Source: an uncultured bacterium
Lineage (GTDB): Bacteria > Actinomycetota > Coriobacteriia > Coriobacteriales > Coriobacteriaceae
NCBI GenBank assembly: GCA_905215385.1
Contig: CAJMPY010000009.1
Coordinates: forward strand, 22,260 to 86,259
Length of the DNA: 64,000 bases
Direction: 5' to 3'
Numbering within the stretch: the stretch's first letter is position 1; each line of letters starts with the position of its first letter. A model generated the notes under the pieces. It was given only the letters and a program-made list of their open reading frames with translations. It ran no database searches and was not told where the DNA came from. A program made the translations under genes and the position numbers. This document shows, in pieces, positions 42,638-52,479 of this stretch.

Positions 42638-42689
42638 TCCTGGGAATTATGATCGGGCATCAATCTGCTGAGTGGCCCGAATCCCAGGA
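42638..42689 (+). promoter_or_regulatory. Two-tier hairpin covering the P-ATPase ribosome-binding site
   Basis: TCCTGGGA (42638-42645) pairs with TCCCAGGA (42682-42689), and inside it TCGGGC pairs with GCCCGA. The outer 3' arm runs into AGGAGGGG, the ribosome-binding site of the ATG at 42701. The hairpin could limit translation. The rest of the 442-bp gap (42259-42637) is AT-rich, with no gene and no recognised riboswitch class. Confidence 0.6.
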
Positions 42690-42700
42690 GGGGACTCTAT

Positions 42701-45382
42701 ATGCAAAAGGAATACCTGTCCGCCGCGGCGGAGGTGCTCAGCGACCAAGGTGTCGATGAGAACCTCGGCCTGAGCAACGACGAGGCGTCTTCGCGCCTCG
42801 CCAAGACAGGCCCTAACAAGCTCGAGGAAGCCGAGAAGACCCCGTTGTGGAAGCGCTTCTTTGAGCAGATGGCCGACCCCATGGTCATCATGCTGATCGT
42901 TGCCGCCGTCATCAGCGCCCTCACGGGCATGGTCAAGGGCGAGCCCGACTTTGCCGATGTCGCCATCATCATGTTCGTCGTTATCGTCAACTCGGTGCTG
43001 GGCGTGGTCCAGGAAGCCAAGAGTGAGGAGGCCCTCGAGGCCCTGCAGGAGATGAGTGCGGCGCAGTCCAAGGTGCTGCGCGACGGCAAGCTCGTGCACC
43101 TGCCGAGCGCCGAGCTCGTGCCTGGCGATGTGATCATGCTCGAGGCGGGCGACTCCGTCCCGGCCGACTGCCGCGTGCTCGAGAGCGCCACGATGAAGAT
43201 CGAAGAGGCCGCGCTCACCGGCGAGTCCGTGCCCGTAGAGAAGCACGCCAACGTGATCGAGCTCGCCGCGGGCACCGATGACGTGCCGCTCGGCGACCGT
43301 AAGAACATGTGCTATATGGGCTCCACCGTCGTGTACGGCCGTGGTCGCGCCGTCGTGGTCGGCACCGGCATGAACACCGAGATGGGCAAGATCGCCGGCG
43401 CCCTGGCCGAGGCCAAGGAAGAGCTCACGCCGCTGCAGGTGAAGCTCGCCGAGCTCAGCCGCATCCTCACCATCATGGTGATCGTCATCTGCGTCGTGAT
43501 CTTTGGCGTTGACATCCTCCGCCACGGCGTGGGCAACGTCCTTACCGATCCGACTGCCCTGCTCGACACCTTTATGGTTGCCGTCTCGCTCGCCGTCGCC
43601 GCCATCCCCGAGGGCCTGGTTGCCGTCGTGACCATCGTCCTTTCGCTTGGCGTGACCAAGATGGCTAAGCGCCAGGCGATTATCCGCAAGCTCTCTGCTG
43701 TCGAGACCCTTGGCTGCACACAGACCATCTGCTCCGACAAGACCGGTACCCTTACCCAGAACAAGATGACCGTCGTCAAGCACGAGCTCGCTGCGCCCAA
43801 GGAGAAGTTCCTGGCCGGCATGGCGCTGTGCTCCGATGCTCAGTGGGACGAGGAGCTGGGCGAGGCCGTGGGCGAGCCGACTGAGTGCGCGCTCGTCAAC
43901 GACGCCGGCAAGGCGGGCCTCACTGGCCTGACTGCCGAGCATCCGCGCGTGGGCGAGGCCCCGTTTGACTCGGGCCGCAAGATGATGTCCGTGGTCGTCG
44001 AGACCCTGGATGGCGAGTACGAGCAGTACACCAAGGGTGCGCCCGACGTGGTGATCGGCCTGTGCACCCATATCTACGAGGGCGATAAGGTCGTCCCCCT
44101 GACCGAGGAGCGCCGCGCCGAGCTCGTGGCGGCCAACAAGGCCATGGCCGACGAGGCCCTGCGCGTACTGGCGCTGGCAAGCCGCACCTACACCGAGGTT
44201 CCCGACGACTGCAGCCCCGCTGCGCTCGAGCATGACCTGGTCTTCTGTGGCCTGTCCGGCATGATCGACCCGGTCCGTCCCGAGGTGGCCGACGCTATCC
44301 ACGAGGCGCACGACGCCGGTATCCGCACCGTCATGATCACGGGCGACCACATCGACACCGCCGTGGCCATCGCCAAGCAGCTGGGCATCGTCGCCGATCG
44401 CAGCCAGGCCATCACCGGTGCCGACCTCGATCGCATGAGCGACGAGGAACTCGACGCGCACATCGAGGACTACGGCGTGTACGCCCGCGTCCAGCCCGAG
44501 CACAAGACACGCATCGTCGAGGCTTGGAAGTCGCGCGACCAGATCGTGGCCATGACGGGCGATGGCGTCAACGACGCCCCGTCCATCAAGCGCGCCGACA
44601 TTGGCGTTGGTATGGGCATCACCGGTACCGACGTCACCAAGAACGTCGCCGACATGGTACTTGCCGATGACAACTTCGCTACCATCATCGGCGCCTGCGA
44701 AGAGGGTCGTCGCATCTACGACAACATCCGCAAGGTCATCCAGTTCCTGCTTTCGGCCAACCTTGCCGAGGTGTTCTCGGTGTTTATCGCCACGCTCATC
44801 GGCTTTACCATCTTCCAGCCGGTGCAGCTGCTGTGGGTGAACCTGGTCACCGACTGCTTCCCCGCGCTTGCGCTGGGCATGGAGGATGCCGAGGGCGACA
44901 TCATGAAGCGCAAGCCGCGCAACGCCAAGGACGGTGTCTTTGCCGGACATATGGGTCTGGACTGCGTGGTCCAGGGCCTAATCATCACCGCGCTGGTGCT
45001 GGCGAGCTTCTTTGTGGGCGTGTACTTTGACATGGGCTACATCCACATCGCCGATATGATCGCCGGCAATGCCGACGAGGAAGGCGTGATGATGGCGTTC
45101 ATCACGCTCAACATGGTCGAGATTTTCCACTGCTTCAATATGCGCAGCCGTCGTGCGTCGCTGTTCACCATGAAGAAGCAGAACAAGTGGCTGTGGGCTT
45201 CCGCCGCGCTGGCACTGGTGCTGACGGTGATCGTAACCGTGCAGCCGACGCTTGCCGAGATGTTCTTTGGCCCCGTGACGCTTGAGCTCAAGGGCGTTGT
45301 CGCTGCCCTGGGCCTGGCCTTCCTGATCATCCCGCTGATGGAGATCTACAAGGCGATCATGCGCGCGGTCGAGAAGGAGTAA
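42701..45382 (+). CDS. Cation-translocating P-type ATPase (Ca2+/P2A-like)
   Basis: This is an 893-residue membrane pump. A cation-ATPase N-terminal domain (~1-55), the actuator motif LTGESVPVE (~170), the phosphorylation motif CSDKTGTLTQNKM (~346) and the hinge TGDGVNDAPSIKRADIGVGMG (~620) are visible. About ten membrane helices are present, with M4 AAIPEGLVAVVTIVLSLG in the PEGL form of P2 ATPases. It most likely exports Ca2+; Mn2+ is possible. The leader hairpin at 42638-42689 may control translation. It is followed by a palindrome at 45395. Confidence 0.93.
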   Translation: MQKEYLSAAAEVLSDQGVDENLGLSNDEASSRLAKTGPNKLEEAEKTPLWKRFFEQMADPMVIMLIVAAVISALTGMVKGEPDFADVAIIMFVVIVNSVLGVVQEAKSEEALEALQEMSAAQSKVLRDGKLVHLPSAELVPGDVIMLEAGDSVPADCRVLESATMKIEEAALTGESVPVEKHANVIELAAGTDDVPLGDRKNMCYMGSTVVYGRGRAVVVGTGMNTEMGKIAGALAEAKEELTPLQVKLAELSRILTIMVIVICVVIFGVDILRHGVGNVLTDPTALLDTFMVAVSLAVAAIPEGLVAVVTIVLSLGVTKMAKRQAIIRKLSAVETLGCTQTICSDKTGTLTQNKMTVVKHELAAPKEKFLAGMALCSDAQWDEELGEAVGEPTECALVNDAGKAGLTGLTAEHPRVGEAPFDSGRKMMSVVVETLDGEYEQYTKGAPDVVIGLCTHIYEGDKVVPLTEERRAELVAANKAMADEALRVLALASRTYTEVPDDCSPAALEHDLVFCGLSGMIDPVRPEVADAIHEAHDAGIRTVMITGDHIDTAVAIAKQLGIVADRSQAITGADLDRMSDEELDAHIEDYGVYARVQPEHKTRIVEAWKSRDQIVAMTGDGVNDAPSIKRADIGVGMGITGTDVTKNVADMVLADDNFATIIGACEEGRRIYDNIRKVIQFLLSANLAEVFSVFIATLIGFTIFQPVQLLWVNLVTDCFPALALGMEDAEGDIMKRKPRNAKDGVFAGHMGLDCVVQGLIITALVLASFFVGVYFDMGYIHIADMIAGNADEEGVMMAFITLNMVEIFHCFNMRSRRASLFTMKKQNKWLWASAALALVLTVIVTVQPTLAEMFFGPVTLELKGVVAALGLAFLIIPLMEIYKAIMRAVEKE

Positions 45383-45394
45383 GTTAACCTGTCC

Positions 45395-45483
45395 GGGCCC
45401 GCCCCTGCGTGTTTTCTTCTTCGCTGGTCCTCGCGTTTCGCGCTGCGGGATCGCTCAGAAGAAAACACTCCCGGGGTGGGCCC
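45395..45483. repeat. Long palindrome after the P-ATPase gene
   Basis: GGGCCCGCCCC and GTGTTTTCTTCT on the left pair with AGAAGAAAACAC and GGGGTGGGCCC on the right. The loop contains TCGCGTTTCGCGCTGCGGGA. It may terminate the ATPase transcript, although no T-tract follows. Confidence 0.75.
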
Positions 45484-45543
45484 TACGGTATCCTTACTGG
45501 CTTTTCTCCCGCGCGGATGAAAAAGGGCTGAGGGAAAGTGTGT

Positions 45544-45579
45544 GAGTCGGTCGAGCATTTGCTCGACCGACTCTTTTTT
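45544..45579 (+). terminator. Strong terminator upstream of rsgA
   Basis: GAGTCGGTCGAGC pairs perfectly with GCTCGACCGACTC, then TTTTTT. It lies 49 bp before the rsgA start, so rsgA needs its own promoter or read-through. Confidence 0.9.
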
Positions 45580-45627
45580 GTGGGAAAATACCTGCTCAGT
45601 TGTGATTTGTGGTGCTGGGAGGCGCTT

Positions 45628-46812
45628 GTGGGCAAGGCTAAGGCTAAAGCGAAGAAAAAGACGACGGGGGCGCGGGCTAAGCGTGATCGTCGTCGGAAGC
45701 TCGCGACCGAACCCCCTGCATCTGCTGAGGAGTTGCTGGCGAGTGTACCGGGGCTTGACGCGCTGCAGGATGTTCCGGCGTTTGATGACCTGCCGGTCGA
45801 TGAAGCTCAGCAGGCTGCCTTTGATGATTTCTGCGCACATGCCGAGGAGCCCGAGCAGATGCAGCTTGGCGCCGTGGTGCGCTTGGATCGTGGGTTTCCG
45901 CTGGTGGCGACTGCCGACGATACCTTCCGCGCCGAGCATGCCGTGGGATTTGCCAAGTCGCGCGGTGGGGACGAGGTCCTGCTGCCTGCCGTGGGCGATC
46001 GTGTGGCGGTGCGCCGCGCTCCCGGGCACGATATGGGCGTGATTGAATGCGTGCTGCCGCGCCGTACGAGCTTTGAGCGTTGGCGCGGCCGTGCCCGCGG
46101 AGAGCGCCAGGTGCTCTGCTCCAACGTGGATAGCGTGCTAATCGTGCAGGCGCTCGGTGCCGGCGAGGTGCTGCTCGACCGTGTGGCGCGTTCGCTGGTA
46201 TTGGCGCTCGACTGCGATGCCGAGCCGGTGGTGGTACTCACCAAAGCTGACCGCTGCGATGCCGAGGAACTCGAGCGCGATCTGGACCGCGTGCGCCGCC
46301 TGGTGGGTCCGGACGTGCGCGTGATCGTGACGTCCTCTGCCGAGGGCCGCGGCCTGGACGAGGTCCGTGCCTGCGTGCCTGCCGGGAGCTGCGCCATGAT
46401 TCTGGGCGAGTCGGGTGCCGGCAAGTCGACGCTGCTCAATGCGCTGCTGGGCCACGATACGTTGGCGACCGGCGGTGTGCGCGAACGCGACGACCAGGGC
46501 CGTCACACTACCGTCGCGCGCGTGATGGTGACGCTGCCGGGCGACGCCGGCGTGATCGCCGATGCCCCGGGCCTGCGCAGCCTACCGCTCGTGGGTCACG
46601 AGCGGGGACTGGCCCGCGCCTTCCCCGAGATTGTCGAGGCATCGCGCGCGTGCCGGTTTGGCGATTGCACGCATACCCATGAGCCGGGTTGCGCCGTTCG
46701 CGAGGCCGAGGACGCCGGGCAGATCGATAGCCTGCGTCTGGAAACGTTCCAAAACCTGGCGTTATCCATGCGCGTGAGTGCTCAAATGCTCGATCCCGAT
46801 GTCCATCTGTAA
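45628..46812 (+). CDS. rsgA: Ribosome small subunit-dependent GTPase RsgA
   Basis: This is a 394-residue, circularly permuted GTPase acting in late 30S assembly. After a Lys-rich N-terminus (KAKAKAKKKT) and an OB-like domain (~70-155), the G motifs appear in the order G4 (LTKAD), G1 (GESGAGKST) and G3 (DAPG). The C-terminal zinc finger CRFGDCTHTHEPGC follows. The GTG at 45628 has GGAGG 5 bases upstream; the longer frame to 45538 runs through the terminator hairpin. It is longer than typical (~300) because of the N-terminal extension. Confidence 0.93.
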   Translation: MGKAKAKAKKKTTGARAKRDRRRKLATEPPASAEELLASVPGLDALQDVPAFDDLPVDEAQQAAFDDFCAHAEEPEQMQLGAVVRLDRGFPLVATADDTFRAEHAVGFAKSRGGDEVLLPAVGDRVAVRRAPGHDMGVIECVLPRRTSFERWRGRARGERQVLCSNVDSVLIVQALGAGEVLLDRVARSLVLALDCDAEPVVVLTKADRCDAEELERDLDRVRRLVGPDVRVIVTSSAEGRGLDEVRACVPAGSCAMILGESGAGKSTLLNALLGHDTLATGGVRERDDQGRHTTVARVMVTLPGDAGVIADAPGLRSLPLVGHERGLARAFPEIVEASRACRFGDCTHTHEPGCAVREAEDAGQIDSLRLETFQNLALSMRVSAQMLDPDVHL

Positions 46813-46829
46813 TTGATTTTTCCTATGAC

Positions 46830-46865
46830 AGCCGTCTCCCAACTGTTCGGGAGACGGCTTTTTTG
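46830..46865 (+). terminator. Terminator of rsgA
   Basis: AGCCGTCTCCC pairs with GGGAGACGGCT, followed by a T-tract. Confidence 0.9.
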
Positions 46866-46902
46866 CTGTGGAAAAGCCTCGAAACATGCAGTTTGCTGAC
46901 GT

Positions 46903-46954
46903 GCTGACCAAAACCTTGCCACGAGCTTGACGGGCTGGTCAGTTTTTGGTCAGC
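46903..46954. repeat. GCTGACCAAAA palindrome upstream of the tad operon
   Basis: GCTGACCAAAA at 46903-46913 is mirrored at 46944-46954. An internal CTGGTCAG adds a third related half. It may be a regulatory site or another intergenic repeat. Confidence 0.6.
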
Positions 46955-47064
46955 GATTGGTTTGACATCGAAAACCAAGATCGCGATTGTGCCGCTTTGC
47001 ACTCTGACCGCCCAGACAATGGTGGTACGGGCATTCGCCCGGCACTGCCATGAGAGGAGCGGCC

Positions 47065-47724
47065 GTGAACAAGAGCAAGCGCATCGCCATCAGTCTGGTC
47101 GCGGGCGTGCTCGCTGCTCTGCTTTGCATGGTTTACGGCTCGTCGATCCGCTCGCAAGCCGAACAGGTCCAGGCTGAGACCTTGGCCAAGTACGGTGGCG
47201 ATCGCGTCGAGGTATGCGTCGCGGCGCGCGATATCGATGTGGGCGAGACCCTCGACGAGACCAATGTCATAACCCAGGAATGGCTGACGAGTCTGCTGCC
47301 GCGTGACGCGGCGACCGAGCTGCGCCAGGTGCGCGGCGACGTGACGACTTCGCGTATTCCCAAAAACGCCGTGATCTGCAATGTCTACACCAAGGCCGAG
47401 AGCCGCAAGCTCGAGGTGCCTAAGGGCAAGGTTGCCGTTTCGGTGGCGGTCGATGCCGAGCACTCGGTCGGCGGTGCCACGGGCGTGGGCAGCTACGTGG
47501 ACGTGTACGTGCAAAAGGACGGCGTGACCGATCGGCTGTGCGGCGCGCACGTGATCGATACCAGTGAGGATTCCGGTGCCACGCGCGAGGGCAAGATCGA
47601 ATGGGTGACGCTGGCGGCTGACCCCGAAGACGTCAAGGAACTGCTGGGAGCCTCGGGCAAGGGAACGGTCAGCTTGACGATTCCCGCCACGGCGCGCGGC
47701 AAAAAGAGCGGAGGCGACGAGTGA
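47065..47724 (+). CDS. cpaB: Flp pilus assembly protein CpaB-like (SAF domain)
   Basis: This is a 219-residue protein with an N-terminal membrane anchor (IAISLVAGVLAALLCMVYGSS). A SAF-type domain follows (VEVCVAARDIDVGETLDETNV, then RIPKNAVICN), with an RcpC/CpaB-like continuation. It belongs to the assembly platform on the outer face of the membrane. The GTG at 47065 follows GAGAGGAGCGGCC; an ATG at 47050 is an alternative. It is the first gene of the tad operon; its stop overlaps the next start (TGATG). Confidence 0.85.
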   Translation: MNKSKRIAISLVAGVLAALLCMVYGSSIRSQAEQVQAETLAKYGGDRVEVCVAARDIDVGETLDETNVITQEWLTSLLPRDAATELRQVRGDVTTSRIPKNAVICNVYTKAESRKLEVPKGKVAVSVAVDAEHSVGGATGVGSYVDVYVQKDGVTDRLCGAHVIDTSEDSGATREGKIEWVTLAADPEDVKELLGASGKGTVSLTIPATARGKKSGGDE

Positions 47725-49373
47725 TGAAGGCGATCTGGCTTGCGTGCTGCGCGTGCGGCGATTACGGGCTGTTGCAGCGGGAAGTCGAGGGCCGTGATGC
47801 GGGTGCACAGGTGCTTCGCGTGGGTGACCTGGACGGGCTGGTTTCCATGGCGCGGGCGTTTCCGTCGCGCCGCGGGGCTGCCATCATCGCGGCGTCTCTG
47901 TTTGATACCGAAGATGTGCGCAAGACTGTTGCGCGCCTGACGGCCGAAGGCCGCGCGAGTCGCGTGGTCGTGTTGATAGAAGCGCTCGATCCGTCGGATA
48001 TCGAGGGGCTGTTTCGCGCGGGGGCGACCGAGGTCATCGCTGCACACAGTATATGCGGCAACGGGCGCGCGGGCGAGGGAGCGGTTGATTCCGATCGGCG
48101 CATGACGATTGAGCCCGATGCTTTTGTTGATAGGGAACCCGGGGCGCCTCGCGCTACAAGAGGCCCGCGTGTTGATGATTATGGAAAAGCGGAAGCCGAG
48201 CATGGTCGGCGCCCCCGGAACCCCCTTGTATACGATGACGCTGGAGGGCCGGCGCAGCATGCTGGCGACTCCCCGGCAGTAGATATGGGATACGTGCACG
48301 GCGTGAATCTGGCGGATGAACTCGACGAAGTTGAGGGCCTTGCCGGGTGCGGCGAGTTGTCGCTGATGCAGCATGAGCAGATTGCGCAGAACGAGCCTGC
48401 CTCGCAGACCGAACAAGCAGCCATGCCGGCTTGGACGCAGCACGTGGTTGCGGCGGGGGAGACGGGGACGCTGTCACCGACGCCCGCCCCGCCGCCTCCG
48501 ATGCCGCCGGCAGACGCTACCGCTCCGCCGCATCGAGCTCCAGTCATCTGCGCTGTTTCGGGTTCGGGCGGTTGCGGCAAGTCGACGATCGTTGCCACCA
48601 TGGCACACATATCGTCGCTGTTGGGCTTGCGTGCCGCCGTGCTCGACCTGGACCTGATGTTTGGAAACCTTTACGACTTGTTAGGCGTCGATGCTCCGCG
48701 CGATATGGCGGCACTTATCGAGCCGTCGGCGGCGGGCATGCTCACCGAGCCGGATATCGTAGCCGCTTCGATGCGCGTGGCGCCGGGCGTTACGCTCTGG
48801 GGTCCCGTCGCGGCGCCCGAGCAAGCCGAGCTCATGGCACGTCCGGTGGAGCTACTGCTTGATGTTCTGCGTCGCGAATCCGACGTGGTCTTTATCGATA
48901 CCTCGGTCTTTTGGGGCGACGCCGTGGCGGCTGCGGTGGCGGCGAGCGACCGTTGCCTGGTCGTTGGCGATGCGGCGGTGTCGTCCGCGGCATCGGCATC
49001 GCGCGTCATTGAACTGGCAGGTCGAGTAGGTGTGCCGCGCACGCGCATGAGCGCCGTGTTCAACCGGTTCGGTGCGCGCGGGGCAGACGAGGACGTCGCC
49101 ATGCGCTTTGAGATTGCCTGTGCGTTAAGCTCCAAGATTCGTATCGCCGATGGCGGGCAGGATCTCGCCGCGCTCATGGCGTTTGGGCGCGCTGACGAGG
49201 CAGTGGGGCAGACCAGCGCTTTTGCGACTAGCGTGCGCGAGGCCACGCGCGAGATGCTCGTGGAACTGGGGTGCGCCGTCGGCCCTTGGGGCGATATGGT
49301 CGCCGACCGTGCAACGCGTACCGAACGCCCGCGTATCCGCCTTCCCTGGTTGCGCGAGGGTGATCAGCGATGA
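47724..49373 (+). CDS. tadZ: TadZ/CpaE-like ParA-family ATPase
   Basis: This is a 549-residue protein. The N-terminal ~110 residues form a receiver-like domain, followed by a ~140-residue low-complexity, Pro-rich linker. A ParA/MinD-type ATPase then begins with the deviant Walker A SGSGGCGKST and contains VLDLDLMFGNLYDLLG. TadZ positions the pilus machine at the cell pole. One-base overlap with cpaB and four-base overlap with tadA (ATGA). Confidence 0.87.
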   Translation: MKAIWLACCACGDYGLLQREVEGRDAGAQVLRVGDLDGLVSMARAFPSRRGAAIIAASLFDTEDVRKTVARLTAEGRASRVVVLIEALDPSDIEGLFRAGATEVIAAHSICGNGRAGEGAVDSDRRMTIEPDAFVDREPGAPRATRGPRVDDYGKAEAEHGRRPRNPLVYDDAGGPAQHAGDSPAVDMGYVHGVNLADELDEVEGLAGCGELSLMQHEQIAQNEPASQTEQAAMPAWTQHVVAAGETGTLSPTPAPPPPMPPADATAPPHRAPVICAVSGSGGCGKSTIVATMAHISSLLGLRAAVLDLDLMFGNLYDLLGVDAPRDMAALIEPSAAGMLTEPDIVAASMRVAPGVTLWGPVAAPEQAELMARPVELLLDVLRRESDVVFIDTSVFWGDAVAAAVAASDRCLVVGDAAVSSAASASRVIELAGRVGVPRTRMSAVFNRFGARGADEDVAMRFEIACALSSKIRIADGGQDLAALMAFGRADEAVGQTSAFATSVREATREMLVELGCAVGPWGDMVADRATRTERPRIRLPWLREGDQR

Positions 49374-50698
49374 GCCTGCAAACGAGGATTAAGGCTGCCG
49401 GCGCTGCAGCGGCGGCAGCGCCTGTAGATGCGGGGCGTCGCCGCGCGGTGAAACGACGCACCAAGCGCGCCGTGATGGACCGCATGGGTTACGACGAAGT
49501 GGCGCGTATCAGCGCCTATATCGACCCGGCACTTGCCCGCTCGGAATTGCGTCCTGCGGTGGAGGCGGCGCTCAATGTTGAGGAGCCGACCGATCTCGCG
49601 ACGCCCGAGCGCGAAACCATCATCGACGAGATTTTGGATGACGTGGTGGGCTTGGGGCCGTTGCAGCCGCTCATCGAGGACGACACCGTTACCGAGATCA
49701 TGATCAACGGCTGCCGCTCGGCTTTCTTTGAACGCGGCGGCGTCTTGTACCCCATCGAGCATGCGTTTGAGGATGATGAGCAGATCCGTGTGCTTATCGA
49801 CCGTATTATCTCGCCACTTGGCCGCCGTATCGACGAGCGCAGCCCCATCGTCAACGCCCGCCTCAAAACGGGCTATCGCGTCAACGCGGTGATTCCGCCT
49901 GTGGCGATTGACGGACCGATTCTCACCATCCGAAAGTTCTCGGACCGTATCTGCTCGCTGGACGAGCTCGTGGGGTTGGGATCGCTGCCGCTTTGGTATG
50001 CGCAGCTGCTGTCGTGTGCGGTGTCGCTGCGACAGGACCTGGCGGTTGCGGGAGGCACGGGATCTGGTAAGACCACCCTGCTCAACGCGTTGTCATGTGA
50101 GATTTCCACCGGCGAGCGCATCGTGACGATCGAGGACTCTGCCGAGCTCAAGTTTGCGCATCATCCGCACGTGGTGCGCCTAGAGGCGCGCGAGGTTTCA
50201 ATTGAGGGCGAGGGCGCGGTGACGATCCGCGACCTGGTGACTAATGCCCTGCGCATGCGCCCCGACCGCATCGTGGTGGGCGAGGTGCGCGGTGCCGAGT
50301 GCTGCGACATGTTGCAGGCCATGAACACGGGCCACGACGGGTCGCTTACCACGCTTCATGCGGGTTCAGAACAGGAGACCGTGGTGCGTCTGACGTTGCT
50401 TGCACGTTATGGCATCGATCTGCCGAGCGAGCTCATCGAGGAGCAGATTGCCATGGCACTCGACGGTATCGTGATGTCCGAGCGCCACGCCGATGGCAGG
50501 CGCTTCGTCTCCTCGTATTCGGGGGTGCGACGCGCCGCATCGGGCGGCGTAGAGCTCGAGCGCTATGTGACGTTCGATGCCGCCGAGCGCACCTGGACGC
50601 TTGACCGCGAGCCGCCGTTTATCGCAGAAGGCCTGCGGTCGGGGACGCTCACACAAGAGGAGGTGGACGAATGGAGATCACTGTGCCCCTCGTCGTAG
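49370..50698 (+). CDS. tadA: TadA/CpaF secretion ATPase
   Basis: This is a 442-residue hexameric traffic ATPase powering Flp pilus assembly. N-terminal helices precede the domain [20 protein letters not shown]. Walker A is [10 protein letters not shown], the Asp box is [11 protein letters not shown], Walker B is [14 protein letters not shown], and the His box is [16 protein letters not shown]. It overlaps tadZ by ATGA, and tadB starts 28 bases before its stop. Confidence 0.96.
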   Translation: MSLQTRIKAAGAAAAAAPVDAGRRRAVKRRTKRAVMDRMGYDEVARISAYIDPALARSELRPAVEAALNVEEPTDLATPERETIIDEILDDVVGLGPLQPLIEDDTVTEIMINGCRSAFFERGGVLYPIEHAFEDDEQIRVLIDRIISPLGRRIDERSPIVNARLKTGYRVNAVIPPVAIDGPILTIRKFSDRICSLDELVGLGSLPLWYAQLLSCAVSLRQDLAVAGGTGSGKTTLLNALSCEISTGERIVTIEDSAELKFAHHPHVVRLEAREVSIEGEGAVTIRDLVTNALRMRPDRIVVGEVRGAECCDMLQAMNTGHDGSLTTLHAGSEQETVVRLTLLARYGIDLPSELIEEQIAMALDGIVMSERHADGRRFVSSYSGVRRAASGGVELERYVTFDAAERTWTLDREPPFIAEGLRSGTLTQEEVDEWRSLCPSS

Positions 50699-51597
50699 GG
50701 GGCTTGGCAGGGCTTTCTGTCGCGACGGCGTGCGGGGCGGAACCTCGTGTGCCGCAGGTACCGCCGGCGGAGCTGGCACGTCAGGCGCTCGAGACGGTGG
50801 CAGAGAAGCTGCCGCGTGAGCTGGTGGAAAACGATCTGCTGAAAAAGATCGCCCGTTCGTGGGCATCGCTGGCTCCGGCGCATCGCCTTGGCCTCGTGAT
50901 CGAAGATGCTTCGGGACGTTTGGCGTTTCTGCTGCTATCGAGCGGTGTCTGCTGCGTTTTACTAACGATGGTGTCGTTATCGCCCCTCGGATTTGCCTTG
51001 GGACTTGTTGCTCCGTTTGCCGTTGGTGCCGCTCGGGATGGCTTTGAGAGCCGGCGCGAGCAACACGATGCAGAAGAGGCAATGCCCGAGGCGTTTACCG
51101 CACTTTCCATGTCGCTTGCCTCGGGACATTCGCTGGCCCAGGGCATGCGCTTTGTGGGCGCTCATGCGCAAGAGCCAGTGCATACCGAGTTTTTGCGGGT
51201 GGCGGCGGCGATCGATTGCGGCATCTCGGCGACCGACGCGCTCGATGACTTGCTCGTGCGTATCGACGCCCCCGGTCTTTCGCTTGTGACCTTGGCGCTT
51301 AAGGTGTCTCAGCGCACCGGCGCTCCGCTTGCCGACTTACTGTCCGAGGCGTCGAGCATGGTGGGGGAGCGCATTGAGCTCAAGCGCCGCCTGGATGTTA
51401 AGACGTCGCAGGCTCGCATGTCTGCGCATATGGTCGCGGCGATGCCGGCGGGCATGTGCGCGGTGTTGGCGCTGCTTTCGGCAGATTTTCGTCGCGGTCT
51501 TGCGACGCCTGCCGGCGCGGGCGCTGTGGTGCTGGGTCTTGCCCTCAACGCCGTTGCCCTGGTGGTTATCCGGCGCATTATGCGGGTGGAGCTATGA
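50671..51597 (+). CDS. tadB: TadB-like type II secretion F-domain protein
   Basis: This is a 308-residue inner-membrane platform protein. Two membrane segments near ~80-120 precede the T2SSF domain (MPEAFTALSMSLASGHSLAQG, then ISATDALDDLLVRIDAPGLSL), and two more lie at the C-terminus (AGAVVLGLALNAVALVVIRRIM). It pairs with TadC. It starts inside the tadA end and overlaps tadC by ATGA. Confidence 0.9.
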   Translation: MEITVPLVVGGLAGLSVATACGAEPRVPQVPPAELARQALETVAEKLPRELVENDLLKKIARSWASLAPAHRLGLVIEDASGRLAFLLLSSGVCCVLLTMVSLSPLGFALGLVAPFAVGAARDGFESRREQHDAEEAMPEAFTALSMSLASGHSLAQGMRFVGAHAQEPVHTEFLRVAAAIDCGISATDALDDLLVRIDAPGLSLVTLALKVSQRTGAPLADLLSEASSMVGERIELKRRLDVKTSQARMSAHMVAAMPAGMCAVLALLSADFRRGLATPAGAGAVVLGLALNAVALVVIRRIMRVEL

Positions 51598-52235
51598 GCG
51601 CCCCGGTTGCAGTTGCGGCTTGCCTGTGCGCCCTGAGTGTATTTGTCGCGACGGGTTTGGATCGGGCGGATGCACGCAAGATCGCAGGGGCCTGCAAGCG
51701 CGAGGCGGTGCTGGTCGCTGCCGCGGGTCGCTCGGTGGTCGATGCTCTGACCGCGCGAGTGAAGGGCGCGGTTGGAGCGGGCGGCCCGGCGCGAGTGTCG
51801 CTCGGCGAAGTGTCCGAGATGATCGATGTTGTGCGCTTGGGTCTTTCGGCCGGTCTTTCGTTTGATGCGGCGCTTGAGATTTTCTGCGCCAACCGCCGGT
51901 CAGTGCTGGCTCTTCGCCTTGAGCGCGCCTGCATGGCGTGGCAGGTGGGCGTGGGCACGCGTGAGGACGAGTTGTTGGCCGCCGCGCGCGACCTGGACGT
52001 GCGAGCGCTCGAGACCTTTGCCATCACGGTGGGGCAGGCGCTCGCCCTGGGTGCCCCACTTGCCGAGACGCTGGCCGCTCAAAGTCGCGAGATCCGTGCG
52101 GCTCATCGCGCCGCGGTCGAGCGCGAGATCGAGCGTGCGCCCGTCAAGCTGTTGATTCCCACCGGCACGCTCATCTTGCCGGCGTTGCTTCTGTCCATAT
52201 TGGGCCCGCTGCTGGGAGCAGGCGGGATGATGTAG
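51594..52235 (+). CDS. tadC: TadC-like type II secretion F-domain protein
   Basis: This is a 213-residue platform protein with an N-terminal membrane segment (PVAVAACLCALSVFVATGL). The T2SSF domain contains EMIDVVRLGLSAGLSFDAALE, and a C-terminal hydrophobic pair (VKLLIPTGTLILPALLLSILGPLLG) follows. It is slightly shorter than usual TadC. It is coupled to tadB by ATGA; the flp gene starts 10 bases later. Confidence 0.88.
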   Translation: MSAPVAVAACLCALSVFVATGLDRADARKIAGACKREAVLVAAAGRSVVDALTARVKGAVGAGGPARVSLGEVSEMIDVVRLGLSAGLSFDAALEIFCANRRSVLALRLERACMAWQVGVGTREDELLAAARDLDVRALETFAITVGQALALGAPLAETLAAQSREIRAAHRAAVEREIERAPVKLLIPTGTLILPALLLSILGPLLGAGGMM

Positions 52236-52245
52236 GGAGGAATAC

Positions 52246-52479
52246 ATGAACACGATGACTGACGCTGCTGGCAAGGTCCAGGGCTGGGCGTTTTGCCGGG
52301 CGGCACATGTTCGTCAGCGCGCCAAGGAACTATTGCAGGAGGAGAGCGCACAGGGTACCACCGAGTATGCCATCTTGGTCGGCGTGCTCGTGGTGATCGC
52401 GATTATCGCCATCGTCGCATTTAAGGGCAAGGTCCAAGATCTATGGAACGCTATCAGCGAGGGCATCAACAGCCTGTAG
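52246..52479 (+). CDS. Flp-type pilin
   Basis: This is a 77-residue prepilin. After a charged leader (RQRAKELLQEESAQG), the sequence TTEYAILVGVLVVIAIIAIVAF forms the pilin helix, followed by a short DLWNAISEGINSL tail. The only Gly near the expected peptidase site is G37, three residues before the conserved Glu40 rather than five as in classical Flp. GGGAGGAATAC precedes the ATG. It should be the major pilin. The next gene overlaps its end by 37 bases. Confidence 0.88.
   Translation: MNTMTDAAGKVQGWAFCRAAHVRQRAKELLQEESAQGTTEYAILVGVLVVIAIIAIVAFKGKVQDLWNAISEGINSL

Noticed and set aside
40702..44950. Long frames opposite pyk (40702-42297) and opposite the P-ATPase (42647-44950)
   Set aside because: They are shadow frames; the genes on the other strand have unambiguous motifs.
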